Origin: Mesodorylaimus sp. YZB2_4 | Lineage: Eukaryota; Nematoda; Enoplea; Dorylaimida; Dorylaimidae | Length of the DNA stretch: 64,000 nucleotides | Reading direction: 5' to 3' | NCBI GenBank assembly: GCA_030248295.1 | Contig: JASANH010000048.1 | Location: 1-64,000, forward strand | Shown: positions 45,205 to 55,898 of the stretch, one piece after another | How positions within the stretch are numbered: position 1 is the first letter of the stretch | How the letters are laid out: each line of letters begins with the position of its first letter | Made by a program: the position numbers and the translations under genes | The notes under the pieces: generated by a model | Seen by the model: only the letters and a program-made list of their open reading frames with translations | Database searches by the model: none | Told to the model about the DNA's origin: nothing

Positions 45205-45650
45205 CATCACGATTGAAACTACTTGACATCACCATCTGCCAAGCAAATTTTACAGTGTGTATGATGGGAAAGCAGATGACATGACTCAATAGACAGTAAT
45301 TACGCCCCATAGTAATCAAGCCCTTGGGAAATTACTTGCATCATGATGAGAGCTACCTAACATCACCATCAGACAAATGAATCTCAAAGTGTTTATAATA
45401 GGAAAGCAGATGATATGACTCCAAAGACAATATTTTTACCCCTCCAGCGATCAAGCCCTTGGAGAATTACTAGCATCCTGTTAAACCTACATGACATCAC
45501 CATCTGATAAGCGAATTTTACATTGTGTATGAAAGGAAAGCAGATGATATGGCTCGATAGACAGTAAATTAGCGATCAAGCCCTTATTCGCATCATCATA
45601 AGAACTTCTTGGCATCGCCATCTGATGAGCAAATTTGACTGTGCTCGTTT
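45205..45650 (+). repeat. Tandem repeat, about four diverged copies of 118-135 bp
   Basis: The core (A/G)CATCACCATC(T/A)G recurs at about 45225, 45360, 45493 and 45611. Each is followed by CAAATTTTACAGTGTGTATGA-like sequence, GGAAAGCAGATGA(C/T)ATG and ATCAAGCCCTTG. Copies are imperfect and the last is partial. No coding function. Confidence 0.7.
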
Positions 45651-47070
45651 CAAAAAGAAGCTCGCAATCAGATCTAAAATCTCTGCATACAGCAAGACAA
45701 TTCAAACCGTAGTAACTTGCGACAGGAAAAGCAGCAGGACGGCATATCCGAATCTCTGCCACCTCACGGAAGAAGATGATTGAATTTCCAGGTGCCCCGC
45801 TATTTGATCAAGATAAACCACTAATTAGCGGTACAATATCTGCAGGAGTCCAAGTGGAAGCGGAACAAACAGTACACTTCCGCCAGTGTGCAAGTAACGA
45901 ATGCAAGGAAGCAAGGAGCTGATCATGAGCCTTCGATTTATGTGAGGGCTTAAAATGTTGGTGTCTGTCCACAATGAAAAGTTCTTCAGATGCGCATTTC
46001 TCTGGTGTAAACGGAGCCCAAGGACAGCGTTCTCCTCGAGAGAAAAAGCAAAAAAATTTCGTGGCAGCTTGTGGCCCCGCATTAGTTTTCCAGGGGCACC
46101 CTGATCATTTGACTTGACCTGATGTGCGCATCGGCTTCCCGCCTTCTGTATCTCTTGATCTGCTCACACATCGCGCGATGCCTTCGCATGATGGTCCTCT
46201 GTGTTTGATATGACCATGCCGCAGAACAGAAATCTGCTATTTCCAGAGATACTTTTAGCTGTCTTTGGTGAAGAATGGACGGATAATCATGTTTGGCTCT
46301 TGACCGGTCTTCTGTCATGCGTCACCATTGATTTTGAGCACAGATGAGCACACAGCACAGACATGGGTCAGAGCATAATTACCCACTGGCTATTCGCTAT
46401 TCTTTGTGGTATCCCTTCACAGAAGAAGGGGCGAATTTTTTCGGCTTGGAGCGGCTTCTTTGATCAGTGGTAACTTTGACACGAGTAATTATCCGTGTCA
46501 AAGTACCCCAACGTGACTCGCACCAGGCTTGCGTGTCTCGTGTATTGACTTTCTCATGAAGAATAAGAAGTTTGATCTGGGCCGACTGTGATTTAGAGTG
46601 GTTCTATGATGCTAAGGGCTTAATTTGGGCCATATGGATTGGTGACATGGATAGGATTGAGGATAAAGAGGATAAGATAAAGAAATTGAGGATAGTTTTG
46701 CGTAGCTGGTCTCCAATCAAGGAAAAAATTACAGCTTGTTTCGATAGATGCAGAAGTAGGAAATGGGATGGGGAGGATGGGAACTTATTTCGGCTAGGCT
46801 CTTAAATATCATTCTGAGATCGGGGAAGACATTTTCAAGGCAGGATGGATGGTTTTTACGGGACAAAAGGTGGTGACGTTTATTGTTACACTGTGCAGTG
46901 TAAACATTGTACCTACGCACCTATTGTATATGCGGGAGGGGAGGGAGGGCATTCTGGTAACACGAGTAAGCGGCAATAAAAAATCACCTGGGAGATAAAG
47001 AACAATGCTTTCAGCATTGCTAAAGCCGTGGTGAAAAAGTACCTAATGATGATTGAAGATTTGTGGCTGA
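45651..47070. other. Intergenic, no gene recognised
   Basis: Small open frames only. A hairpin lies at 46469-46507 (see separate entry). Sequence upstream of the DEG/ENaC-like fragment did not yield the expected N-terminal channel exons. Confidence 0.4.
46469..46507. repeat. Short inverted repeat (hairpin)
   Basis: GGTAACTTTGACACG and CGTGTCAAAGTACC flank about 10 nt. Thirteen to fourteen of fifteen positions pair, with one bulged A. Could be a foldback element remnant. Confidence 0.5.
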
Positions 47071-47579
47071 GTGCCCTTCACGTTTGAAAATTATGCACCT
47101 GAGCAACTGAAAATACCATACTCTAGCAAGAAATTACATTCAAAATCCAAATATAAACTTTCAGAAGATTTAAAAGAAATAAAGGAAAGCTGCGAAAACA
47201 AATGCGAACATATCATTACAAGTGGCAGCAGCAAACAACAGCAAAAAATGATCCCAATCGCAGAGTAATGATAATCTATGTTTCGAATCGAGTTCTGAAT
47301 TCAATATTTTTGCAATTAGTAACTGCCATTAAGGACACACCTAAAAAGTTTATAAGTCAGATGGGCGGTATCATCAATTTGTATCTGGGATTCAGTGGTT
47401 TATCAGTTTGCGCTTTGGTCATTTTCTGCATGAATACATACAAGCGATATAATTCGCTCATGTGTGATTCGAGCGTCAATCAGGTGGAGACGAAGGTGGA
47501 TGGTGGTGAGTACAGATTAGGTAATGTCTATCTTTTTGAAGTAGCTGTCATTACTCCTATTGAGCAGCATCTACAATGA
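47071..47579 (+). CDS. DEG/ENaC-like channel C-terminal fragment
   Basis: The open frame 47202-47579 contains SQMGGIINLYLGFSGLS followed by a hydrophobic stretch. This matches the pre-TM2/TM2 signature of degenerin/ENaC sodium channels (GG...L.LG.S, where G-x-S is the selectivity filter). Just upstream, in another frame (47071-47268), a Lys-rich segment with CENKC could be the preceding extracellular exon. A GT donor at 47222 and an AG acceptor at 47319 would join them in phase (98-nt intron), but a 55-nt alternative (47265-47319) breaks the frame. The N-terminal TM1 and Cys-rich ectodomain are not found nearby, so this is either a partial gene with distant exons or a pseudogene. Confidence 0.45.
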
Positions 47580-48286
47580 GAAGACTCACAAGCAAAGCTA
47601 ACGGAGATTAACGGAGATCAGATTAGAGATTGTAGAGAAGATATGGGATAATATTAGGTGGAGATTTGCAATCGAACAGGTGTTGAGCTGAAAATTGTGG
47701 CTGCCACTACTCTTTCACCCTCGTTCAGATTCATTATGATATATATAAGTGGCATGGCGACCATGTGTGGGGTCTGTTTCCGTTTTTCACTTCTTGCATC
47801 ATTCCTGCACTTGCAACCATCCGTTAATTATCCATGTTTGCATTACTGGTTCTATTGACCGCACAGTATAATGTTTCTTCGTTATTTTCCACAACATCTT
47901 TCAAGAACGTTTGTAAAATACAATATCTGAATACCTTTTTATACATGGCATCATCCATCAAAAAAAAGAACGTAGCCTATTTTTTAAACCAATGAAGCAG
48001 AAGTGAAAAATTCAATGTTGTGAAAGTGCTAAGACCACCGAAAAATGTTCTTCAAAATTTTTTTGCTATTGCCTTTAACAAACTCCCACAGCAAGAACAG
48101 ATGATTTTTTGATTTATAACTGGACATGTTATTCGTATAATTATGTATGTCTCTTACCCTTTGAGTGCATGTAAGTGCTTACGAGTAAAATATGGTATGG
48201 TATGGTACACCACAAGTTCATCACATGCGCGGAACCGATCACAACGCCGATCCCGCCACAAGTTTTTCACCCCAAAGGCCGATTGA
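47580..48286. other. Spacer, no gene recognised
   Basis: AT-rich, no domain-bearing frame. Contains the putative 3' flank of the convergent GPCR gene. Confidence 0.4.
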
Positions 48287-49348
48287 TCACATGTGGCGCG
48301 AAGAGGAAATTCGACGAGACCCCGCCTGAGACCCTGATAAAGCTCCAGCAAAGCTCTGTGTATGTGTTGACCCTATCGTTTGCACCGCACCAATTTTCTT
48401 GTTCAGGAAAGCCCGAAATAACAATCTCGCTTTTGTCTTCATCAACTTGTTGAATGCCAAGTAAGTGAATGGATTGATGGCAGTAGATATGATTCCAATG
48501 TAGTTGATAGCTACCAGGCCAGCACTGCCAGCTGACCAGTAGGGTATGGCCCAAAACGATGAGTAATATAAAAGTAGGATGAACGAAATCAAAGTGAACT
48601 GAACCAGCAGACGTCTTTCTCTTTTCTTTTTCTGCACTATTTCCTGCGAGTCTTGAGCGCCTCCCGTCTTCTTTCCTTTACAATATATTGCACCCCAGGC
48701 CAGACTATGCGTCAGTGTAATCAGACCTGGCAGCAAACCCGCGATGATGCTGACGGCTAGCATGACTCGAGAAGTGAACACGGGGTTGGTGGGCTCTGTG
48801 CACGCGTAGACGAAAGCCATGGTCACCCGATCGTACATCAGATCACAACCAGCCTCGCGCGCCAGTATGGGTGCTACTATGCCTGCTAACCAGAGAAGCA
48901 CGATCCATGCTGCCACTGATTTGCCATCATTGAATATCTTATCCAAAAGAGGATTCTTGGCTCCAGATGCGCAAGCGTAGGCCAGACGATTCGTGCCGAT
49001 GTAGGTCAGGTGGGTGCAGGCGGTCAGATAGCTGATCTGTTCGATAAGACCTGGCGCATATGGAGCTGCTGACAAAATGTCTCGTTGCAGTAGAGTAGCT
49101 GGAACAGAGTAGAACAAGATGAGGGCCAAGAAACCCATGTCGGCTATGGACAGGGATATAACGATAAGGTAAAAGTTGGACTTGAATTCTTTGAAATACA
49201 CGCAAAGGATAACCAGGACCAAGAGATAGGCCAGGAGGCTAATAGTCGATGTGGTGATGAAGAATGTGATTGAGATGATTTGCAGTGGCGATAGCGAGGC
49301 TGAGCCAAGAACTACGTCATCTTGCATTGAGGTGCTGTTGTTGGACAT
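48287..49348 (-). CDS. Seven-transmembrane receptor, Srx/Srsx-like (rhodopsin-fold)
   Basis: 353 residues in a single exon. I start at ATG 49348 (MSNNSTSMQD) because the longer frame would begin at GTG. A sequon lies at the N-terminus. TM1 is about 22-50. The FKSNFYLIVISLSIADMGFL block (55-74) gives TM2 with an A-D pair. TM3 ends in TNRLAYA (119-125) in the DRY position. TM4 is 146-163, TM5 192-216 and TM6 248-268. TM7 has INPFTYL (291-297), a clear NPxxY-type motif. The SNFY and NRLAYA blocks look like nematode Srx/Srsx chemoreceptors, but orphan rhodopsin-type receptors elsewhere share them. The tail is short and Ser/Arg-rich (SRRISSSRHM). Confidence 0.75.
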   Translation of the reverse strand: MSNNSTSMQDDVVLGSASLSPLQIISITFFITTSTISLLAYLLVLVILCVYFKEFKSNFYLIVISLSIADMGFLALILFYSVPATLLQRDILSAAPYAPGLIEQISYLTACTHLTYIGTNRLAYACASGAKNPLLDKIFNDGKSVAAWIVLLWLAGIVAPILAREAGCDLMYDRVTMAFVYACTEPTNPVFTSRVMLAVSIIAGLLPGLITLTHSLAWGAIYCKGKKTGGAQDSQEIVQKKKRERRLLVQFTLISFILLLYYSSFWAIPYWSAGSAGLVAINYIGIISTAINPFTYLAFNKLMKTKARLLFRAFLNKKIGAVQTIGSTHTQSFAGALSGSQAGSRRISSSRHM

Positions 49349-52305
49349 GATTGTGTCTCCGAGTAGCACGATTGATTCACCAGATTGCGCAGTCTTTTTG
49401 ACAGCAACTTGCAGTTTCTCTCGAATTAGGCTGTGCGTTGCGAGCTCTTCGTTTAAGCAGAGACTGAAATGAAGAAAGACTATTAATTTATGAATAATCT
49501 AAAACTAATGATTGTCAAGTTACAGCAAGTTTTTCGTTTCTGTGTCGGACGTAATCAGAGGAGGTCACTAACTGGCATGTAGTAAATGTACTACAATAGG
49601 TTTTAGTGTCCATGATTTAATTCTAGGGCACTTGAACGATGCGGTCTGTCGAGGAGTGCTGTATATAATGCGGTCTACAACTGCAGTCTACAGAGTGTTA
49701 CAGAGAATGCAGAAAACTTCTTCACGGTAGATTTTCCAGCACCCGATATCTTCATAGACTCTTCTTGAAAAGGGATTGACCATGATAAGGCATGTGTAGA
49801 ATAGCTACATAATTTTGATGTTACATAGCTAGTGACAGGCAAATGATTTAGCAGAAGAAAGAGCTGAAATAATTCAGAGACACAAAATGTAGAGGATATA
49901 TAGCTGTGCCAGCAGCAGGGGTGGTGTGGGTATAAAAATAATTTTAAAATAGCGCCAAAGCTCGGTTTAAAAACATCCTTTCGTAATTAATTTTCATGAA
50001 GGGCCGTAATTTGTGATTTATTTTTCCGCCATGCTAGAAGATATGAGGCGTCCGAATGCCGGTCATTTAATAACCCTCTCAGTCATCTTTTATGGTCAGC
50101 TCTAATCTCTCCAAGTTCACCTGTTAAGTAGAATATCGTCAAGATCAGGAAAGCTGCTGTTAACTAATCTTCCAATATGCTCATTGCTTAATTTTCCCAT
50201 TGGGCTAAAAGCTTTGAATGCTTTGATCTTATGTGACTCACAAGAAATGCGGCTTTGCTTTTATCATGGTCTGCTCATCTTGTTTTTCGCACGTACAGTA
50301 CATACTTCGTGTGGGCAACGCAAGATGAGGATTTCCGAGCTAACACGTTGGCAGATGGCGTGAGATGACAGATTGAGAAAAAGAAAATGTTTGTTTTCGG
50401 AGCGTTGGAGTGCTCTCATGATGCAGGTATTGTTGCACATTTTAATGAAAGTAAGAATAAGAGCTACGCGAGGATGTCCAGGATAACGTTGATCGACCTC
50501 TGCTCGACTTGGAATATATTTGCGGGCACTCCGTGAAATGGCGTCTGGTAAATCGCAAGGGCGATATGGCTGGCTCGTTGAATGGTATTGCCCGTTTTGG
50601 GAATTTATACTGTACACGAACCGTTCCTTCATTCATTTCAGGCCAGCTTGGCAACTGGTAATTGTCTACTTCGCAAAGACATGGCGCTATATCGATGTCG
50701 ATGTTTTAAATCGATCGATGGATGTTACTAAAGCTAGGAAAAGATGCCTCCAAAGAAGGAAGTTGGAGGGCGATAACGCTTCTGAACTAGGATTATAAGA
50801 TGTTAGCTAGGGCCCTGGCTACTCGGGTAAAAGATCACATCCGCACTCCAGATTATTCAAACCAGGCAGGCATTGTCGCTGGTAGATCCTGTATATTGGC
50901 GATAACATCCGCATCGCGCTGGATGTAATTGAGTTGTTTATTTCTCTTTCCTCAATCAGAATATGGTTTTTTTATCATATTTATCAACTCGCAAAAAAAG
51001 CGCATTCAGAGAGCATGAAACAGTTGTTTTCTTAACGTAAAATCAAATTCTCTTAAAGCTCCCAATATCTTTCCGCAGGATTAGCACTTCTTCCAACATA
51101 TATCTTCAGAGAACAGCAAAATGCTTCAAAATTTATAATCCGCACTAGAATTTCTCATATCGTAAAAAGTGTCCCAGATATTTTCTCCAACATAATTTTT
51201 GCTAAGATTTACCGCGAGTCTAATGATAGTCTCACCGACAGCTCAAGCTATTTGGTCAAACAGATGAAGAATTCAAAGATTATATTGTATCTTCTTATTG
51301 AAAAAGCGTCATCAGATAAGGCACAGGATTGAAAATAACATTTAATACCTGATCGCGAGCGAACTAATATCGAAAATTGAAGTTGATAACCCAGAGGAAT
51401 TAAATATCAGTTTTTCAACTACCGAATATCAGCTATTTATGATTGGGCCAGAATTACACAGCTTTGTTTCATCGCGAGCGATTTTTTTAATCACCCATGA
51501 ATTTAGCGTTCTGCGCTGATGCATGAGATAAACTCTCTATATTTTTTTAAGGTAGTTATACTGCATGTACATAGCGCTTTCAGAATGTAGCCCATTCATC
51601 AGACTCAACATTTTCAAGTACGAAGTTACGATCAATGGCATGAGACACATAAACTGGCTCTTTCTGTCTTCTCACACACGCATACTGTGCGTGCGGCTGT
51701 TTGTTGCATACATCGAAAAGAGAGATTTTTTGCAGTATTTTATATGGACTCCATAAAGAGGACAGGCGTCAACTAGGTCATGGCCAGTAATTCATTAGTA
51801 AAAATGAAGGAACTCACGGATGAGACATTCTCAACCACATGAAAACCGACTTCTAACAACTTAACAGTTATAAAATTTCTAAAGGTCGCGCCTCCCTCAC
51901 GGTTCTCTCTCTTTCCATTTTTGAGTGCTTCTACCTTCTGAGTTTTTACTTCCAGGGCGCCTACCACACATTCTCATCCTGAACCAGACACCTGCTTCCT
52001 CGGAAAATAGTGGGATGCATCTGGACCAAGGTGTTTGACAATGTAGAGTGAGACTGACATTGTATCTTTCGATTTAGCCGCTGTACTGTACCTGCATGCA
52101 ATATTTGCACAACCAAAACTGCAAAATAACGAAGACTTACGAAAGCTAACGACGCGACACACTTTTACGACGTACAAGAACTGGCTCTTCAGCCCTTTCT
52201 TCCTACAGCTCGTCTTTCGTTTCAGTGATATATGGCAAAATCAAGGTCCATGTGCTATTGTGCAAGCAAGATAACATCACTTCGTCGCTGGCGTCCTTAG
52301 TTCGC
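49349..52305. other. Intergenic, no gene recognised
   Basis: Nearly 3 kb with only short open frames on both strands. AT-rich from 50.9 to 51.8 kb. It should contain the upstream region of the minus-strand GPCR and the 3' flank of the lectin-PAN gene. Confidence 0.45.
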
Positions 52306-54322
52306 TTATGGAACATAATTGTAGTGGACGCAGGTCCCGTTCTCAGTAGTGGTGGTACTGGGGCAACAATCAAGAGTTGACCAAGAAAACAATTGGCAGC
52401 CGCTGGCTGCGCAATCCAGAATATCACCGGGGATGAAATTGAAGCTTCGACACCACATCCTTTGGCTGCAAGCATTCGCGCATTCTTCCGGTTGCGTGGC
52501 GGTTAACGATTCCGTCGGTGTTTCTGCCATGCACACGTTTGTCTTAGTGAAGGTTTGTCCATCAGCTAAAAAGGTAAACCGTGATACTGAATGTATAGCG
52601 ATAGTTCTCGCCAAGCATACTATAACGTTTTTGCTGAAAATTCTGGCTCAAAAATTTTGGTAGAGCCCGATCCAAAAGAGATATTAACGCGCTCTGCAGA
52701 TGGAGGACGTGCGTGACAGTACATATCTTGTGCGACTCACAGTTTATGAGTAATTGCCACACTTCATTCGTCAATTTCATTAGTTTTTTCAATTTTTATC
52801 AATTTATTTGACTGCTAAATCGAAATATGCAGGCCTATGAGACATTCATACGATACTTGTGCACAGTACGAAATCCATAGTCCAAATAAGCACATGCAAT
52901 ATTGCGAAGCGTAAATCTAGTAAGAGACATTGTTAAGCGCCATGCATCTGATGCTAGGCAGCGTGACAGCATGCGAAGTGCTGAGGAAATTTAAGGACAA
53001 AACTTGTGACCCGTTAGTTGCGGAACTACTAGAGAACTACTTGTACAGAGAGCTGGCGGAATGCCAGCTAAGAAAACATATTGATTAATCGAGGCTCGTT
53101 ATGAGCATACGAATGTGCACAACTCTCGAGCTTTCTCAAATGCACAGATGTAGCAGGCTCCATGCACGAAATGCTGTGCAGTTGCCAACATTTCGTCTTC
53201 TCTCGAAGGGACAGGTCATCAATAGAATCGAAGCGCGCTGAATACACTTTACATAGACTATTCGCGTTAAGAAGGATCTGTGCGACGGCCCTCAACCCCC
53301 TGCTGCTAGAATGGCTAAGATCGCTCACGTTCCTGCTTTTTTCAATGTTTTGATCTGAATTCTGCCCCAACAGCTCATTTCAGGGCTCACATTCATTATT
53401 GATAAAGATCAAGCTTATTCGCTGTCTGATATTGGCTGCCTGACTGAATGCTAACCAAGAAAAGGAGCCTCTTAAGCCATCAAGATACATAAGGGTGGGT
53501 AAACAGAACGGCACTAGGACTCAAAACGAAAATCATCTTTTCTACCTTGTTTCTGTTCATAGATTAGGCGATCGCGGTGAAGCGTTGCATCTAATTACAG
53601 ACCCCAAAGCTTTCATCAAAAGAGCAGGTAAATGTTGTTATCACTTATATGAATGAAGTTTTAACTTACTATTCAGCTGGCATAATGGTCGTATATGAGT
53701 GTCGTCACACGTAGTGTCGGAAACAAGGTCAGTAGTCGCATCGAACCATAAGAATAGACAGAAGGATTGCAAGTCGCTATCATTTTCGTCACAAATGCGA
53801 TTTTTCATCCAGCTGTTGCTGACTTTTAGTTGAGGGCAGGTGCTTTCGGCTGCTTCGTACCAGTACGTGTTATCCATGGCTGTCTGACAGTTGACGAGAC
53901 CATCGAATGCACTATCGCGCTGTAGAGCTAGCCAAGCATACATTTCGCCAGGGCCTTTGAGTTGGGTGGCGTAAAAATTCTTAAAAGCAACATTGGGTTC
54001 AGAAAAGTTAGAAAAAAAGAGGAGCTGCACAGCTTTCCATACTCTGAGATATGATATAACCTTATCATATTCAGTCTGGGTTTGTATTTGCGCTAAAGTG
54101 GCTCCATTTTTCTTGCAGTATTCCCAAGCCGCTGGCCAGCTCAAAGTGACATCAGCGGTGAAGTAGCATCGCCCACCAACTGAGACGCCGCCCAATTCAG
54201 CGCAAGTAATTGCGCCTACAGAAAAGTCTTACATCTTTAAAGTCTACTGAAAGGTTGGATATGCTACCTGCAACAACAAAGTTTGTAATCGTGATTATCA
54301 ATATGACTAAAAGGCCGTCCAT
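52306..54322 (-). CDS. Secreted C-type lectin / PAN-Apple domain protein
   Basis: Three exons on the minus strand: 54322-54268 (signal peptide MDGLLVILIITITNFVVA), 54215-53670 and 52565-52306. Introns are 52 nt (54267-54216) and 1,104 nt (53669-52566, GTAAGT..TTTTTAG), both phase 1. Exon lengths add to 861 nt, exactly 287 codons with the stop. Exon 2 is a CTLD: CYFTADVTLSWPAAWEYC opens it and DDTHIRPLCQLN closes it. No EPN/QPD sugar-binding motif stands out, so ligand type is unknown. Exon 3 is a PAN/Apple-like domain (EECANACSQRMWCRSFNF, GCQLFSW) with Thr-rich end. Likely extracellular adhesion or recognition. Further exons in the long intron are possible but not required. Confidence 0.85.
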
Positions 54323-54386
54323 ATTGATTTCTGTCTTCCAAAACAGACTTTTTGAGTGGGTTGCTCAACTGACTAGCCTCCGTGCG
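54315..54386 (-). repeat. Inverted duplicate of the lectin-PAN gene start (arm 1)
   Basis: The 72 nt covering the 5' untranslated region and first three codons of the lectin-PAN gene recur in opposite orientation at 55402-55474 with about six differences. This arm is the functional gene's copy. Confidence 0.85.
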
Positions 54387-55229
54387 GATGCATACATCGA
54401 AATAACACCTTGGTCGAAATGACAGGTCGGCTCAGAAGCACGTGGGCGGTGGCATAGTCAATTTTGCAGCTTCTAATATGACGAAATGTGAAACCATAGT
54501 TTCAATAAACCACCTTGTGACGCTATTGGCAACGCTCACACTCGTTTTTTCGATTGTAGCTACTCAAAGGAGCGGTTGCTCAGCAATGTTTGATTCGCGC
54601 CCTTGAGAGCCAAGATGTTTTTGGAAAAAAGGGCGCCTTTTATTCCAAAATGATTGACTTGTAATAACACCATGTTATTGGCCACAGTGGCCGACTACCC
54701 TTTCGCGACACACCAACGAATACCCTCGCTCCAATCTAGGTCAATTGTTTGCAAGCAGTTATTCGCGAGCACTTTTACCCGCTTATTTACTGCGTTACAG
54801 GTTATTTGAAAGGGCGTATTTGTTGCTGCTTGGTAGAGAGGGATAAGGAGAGCTTTTCGGAAGAAACGGGTTTTTCGAGGTCAAAAGAATACGCTGGATG
54901 TATACAGTAATACACAAAAATTGGGAAAAAAATATTAGGCCTTTGCTTCGAATTGGTGGTGTGTGATAAGGGTATTTGATGTCGAATTCTGCCGCGCAAT
55001 TTTCCGTTGACGATCACTTCCAATGACTATCAAGGTGTCAAACCATAATTATGAATGGATCCGCACTCATTAGAATAGGTCCAGATTGTCATGTTTAATT
55101 AATTAGGCACGCGTAGGTAATATGTTCTGGATCACACTAGGTCCAGTGCTGCAGCTAATGTTGCTTTCCGTCACTTAACCTGAGCCACTGATTTGGACCT
55201 GTTTTCTTAGTGTTTGTATTTCTCTAACA
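54387..55229. other. Spacer upstream of the lectin-PAN gene
   Basis: Presumed promoter of the minus-strand lectin-PAN gene. Contains small palindromes near 54676-54691 (GGCCAC-A-GTGGCC; AATAAC..GTTATT). No gene seen. Confidence 0.4.
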
Positions 55230-55565
55230 AGCATCCCTGGCGGTTGGGAGAAATCGATACGCTCCCCTAGCTGGGAAGTCAACCTCTTCGGTTGATCTGG
55301 TCTAGAAGGAGCGTGGGGTCACGCTCAATTGGCGGTGGGAGAAGTGTAACCAGCATCTCTCGATAAAGGGCTTGTCTCTACCGGTTTCTCAGCTAGTCAG
55401 TCGCACGGAGGCTAGTCAGTTGAACAGCCCACTCACAAAAGTCTGTTTTGGAAGACAGCAATCAAGATGGACGGTGGGAGGAATGTAACCAGCATCCCTG
55501 GCAGTTGGGAGTAATCGATACGCTCCCCTAGCTGGGACATCAACCTCTTCGGTTGATGTTTCTAG
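55230..55565 (+). repeat. Direct repeat pair (about 76 bp) with UUCG-loop hairpin, flanking the duplicated lectin 5' sequence
   Basis: GCATCCCTGGC(G/A)GTTGGGAG followed by AATCGATACGCTCCCCTAGCTGGGA occurs at 55230-55305 and 55491-55565 at about 90% identity. Each ends with a TCAACCTCTTCGGTTGA hairpin. A partial third copy (CGGTGGGAG..TGTAACCAGCAT) lies at 55330 and 55471. Between the full copies sits the inverted lectin-start duplicate (55402-55474). Confidence 0.7.
55402..55474 (+). repeat. Inverted duplicate of the lectin-PAN gene start (arm 2)
   Basis: Matches the reverse complement of 54315-54386, from CGCACGGAGGCTAGTCAGTT through CTGTTTTGGAAGACAG to ATGGACGG. The similarity ends right after the first codons, and the following frame stops after about 15 codons, so it is not a second gene. 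Confidence 0.85.
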
Positions 55566-55646
55566 GGCAGGTATTGTCGCGAGACTTGCCTTCTTCTAGT
55601 CGGAGTTTTTGTCCTTGAGACTTCGGTCTCGACTATCTCCCGCCGC

Positions 55647-55895
55647 GTGGGTGCGCTGGCACCGCTTCCATGGATTGCGACGCTGAATGTTAGAAAGCAG
55701 AACACAAAACTGGGCTTTCTGGAAAGGAGAGCCCACATCATAGGCGATGTGGGAGGTAGCGGCAGATCGCGAAACTTCGTGCTAAGACGGATCAAGCCGG
55801 TAAATGGGAACAGGCACCAGTCGACTAGCGATTGGCACACCATCGCACACATGCCCAGGGTAAACAGTACTAGCCAGTTCGGCTTTCGGAAATGA
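55647..55895 (+). pseudogene. Possible non-LTR endonuclease N-terminal remnant
   Basis: The open frame starts with a segment containing IATLNVR, which is like the first strand of the apurinic-type endonuclease of LINE ORF2 proteins. Only about 80 codons follow before a stop, next to the gypsy block. Homology is limited to a few residues, so this is a weak call. A perfect GAGAC-TTCG-GTCTC hairpin lies just upstream at 55617-55630. Confidence 0.25.
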
Positions 55896-55898
55896 TGC

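Noticed and set aside
45205-45650. CRISPR-like array
   Set aside because: Repeats are long, imperfect and adjacent in a eukaryotic context; it is a tandem minisatellite.
55467-55515. Second lectin gene starting at the mirrored ATG
   Set aside because: The frame ends in a stop after about 15 codons, and similarity to the real gene stops right after the first codons.
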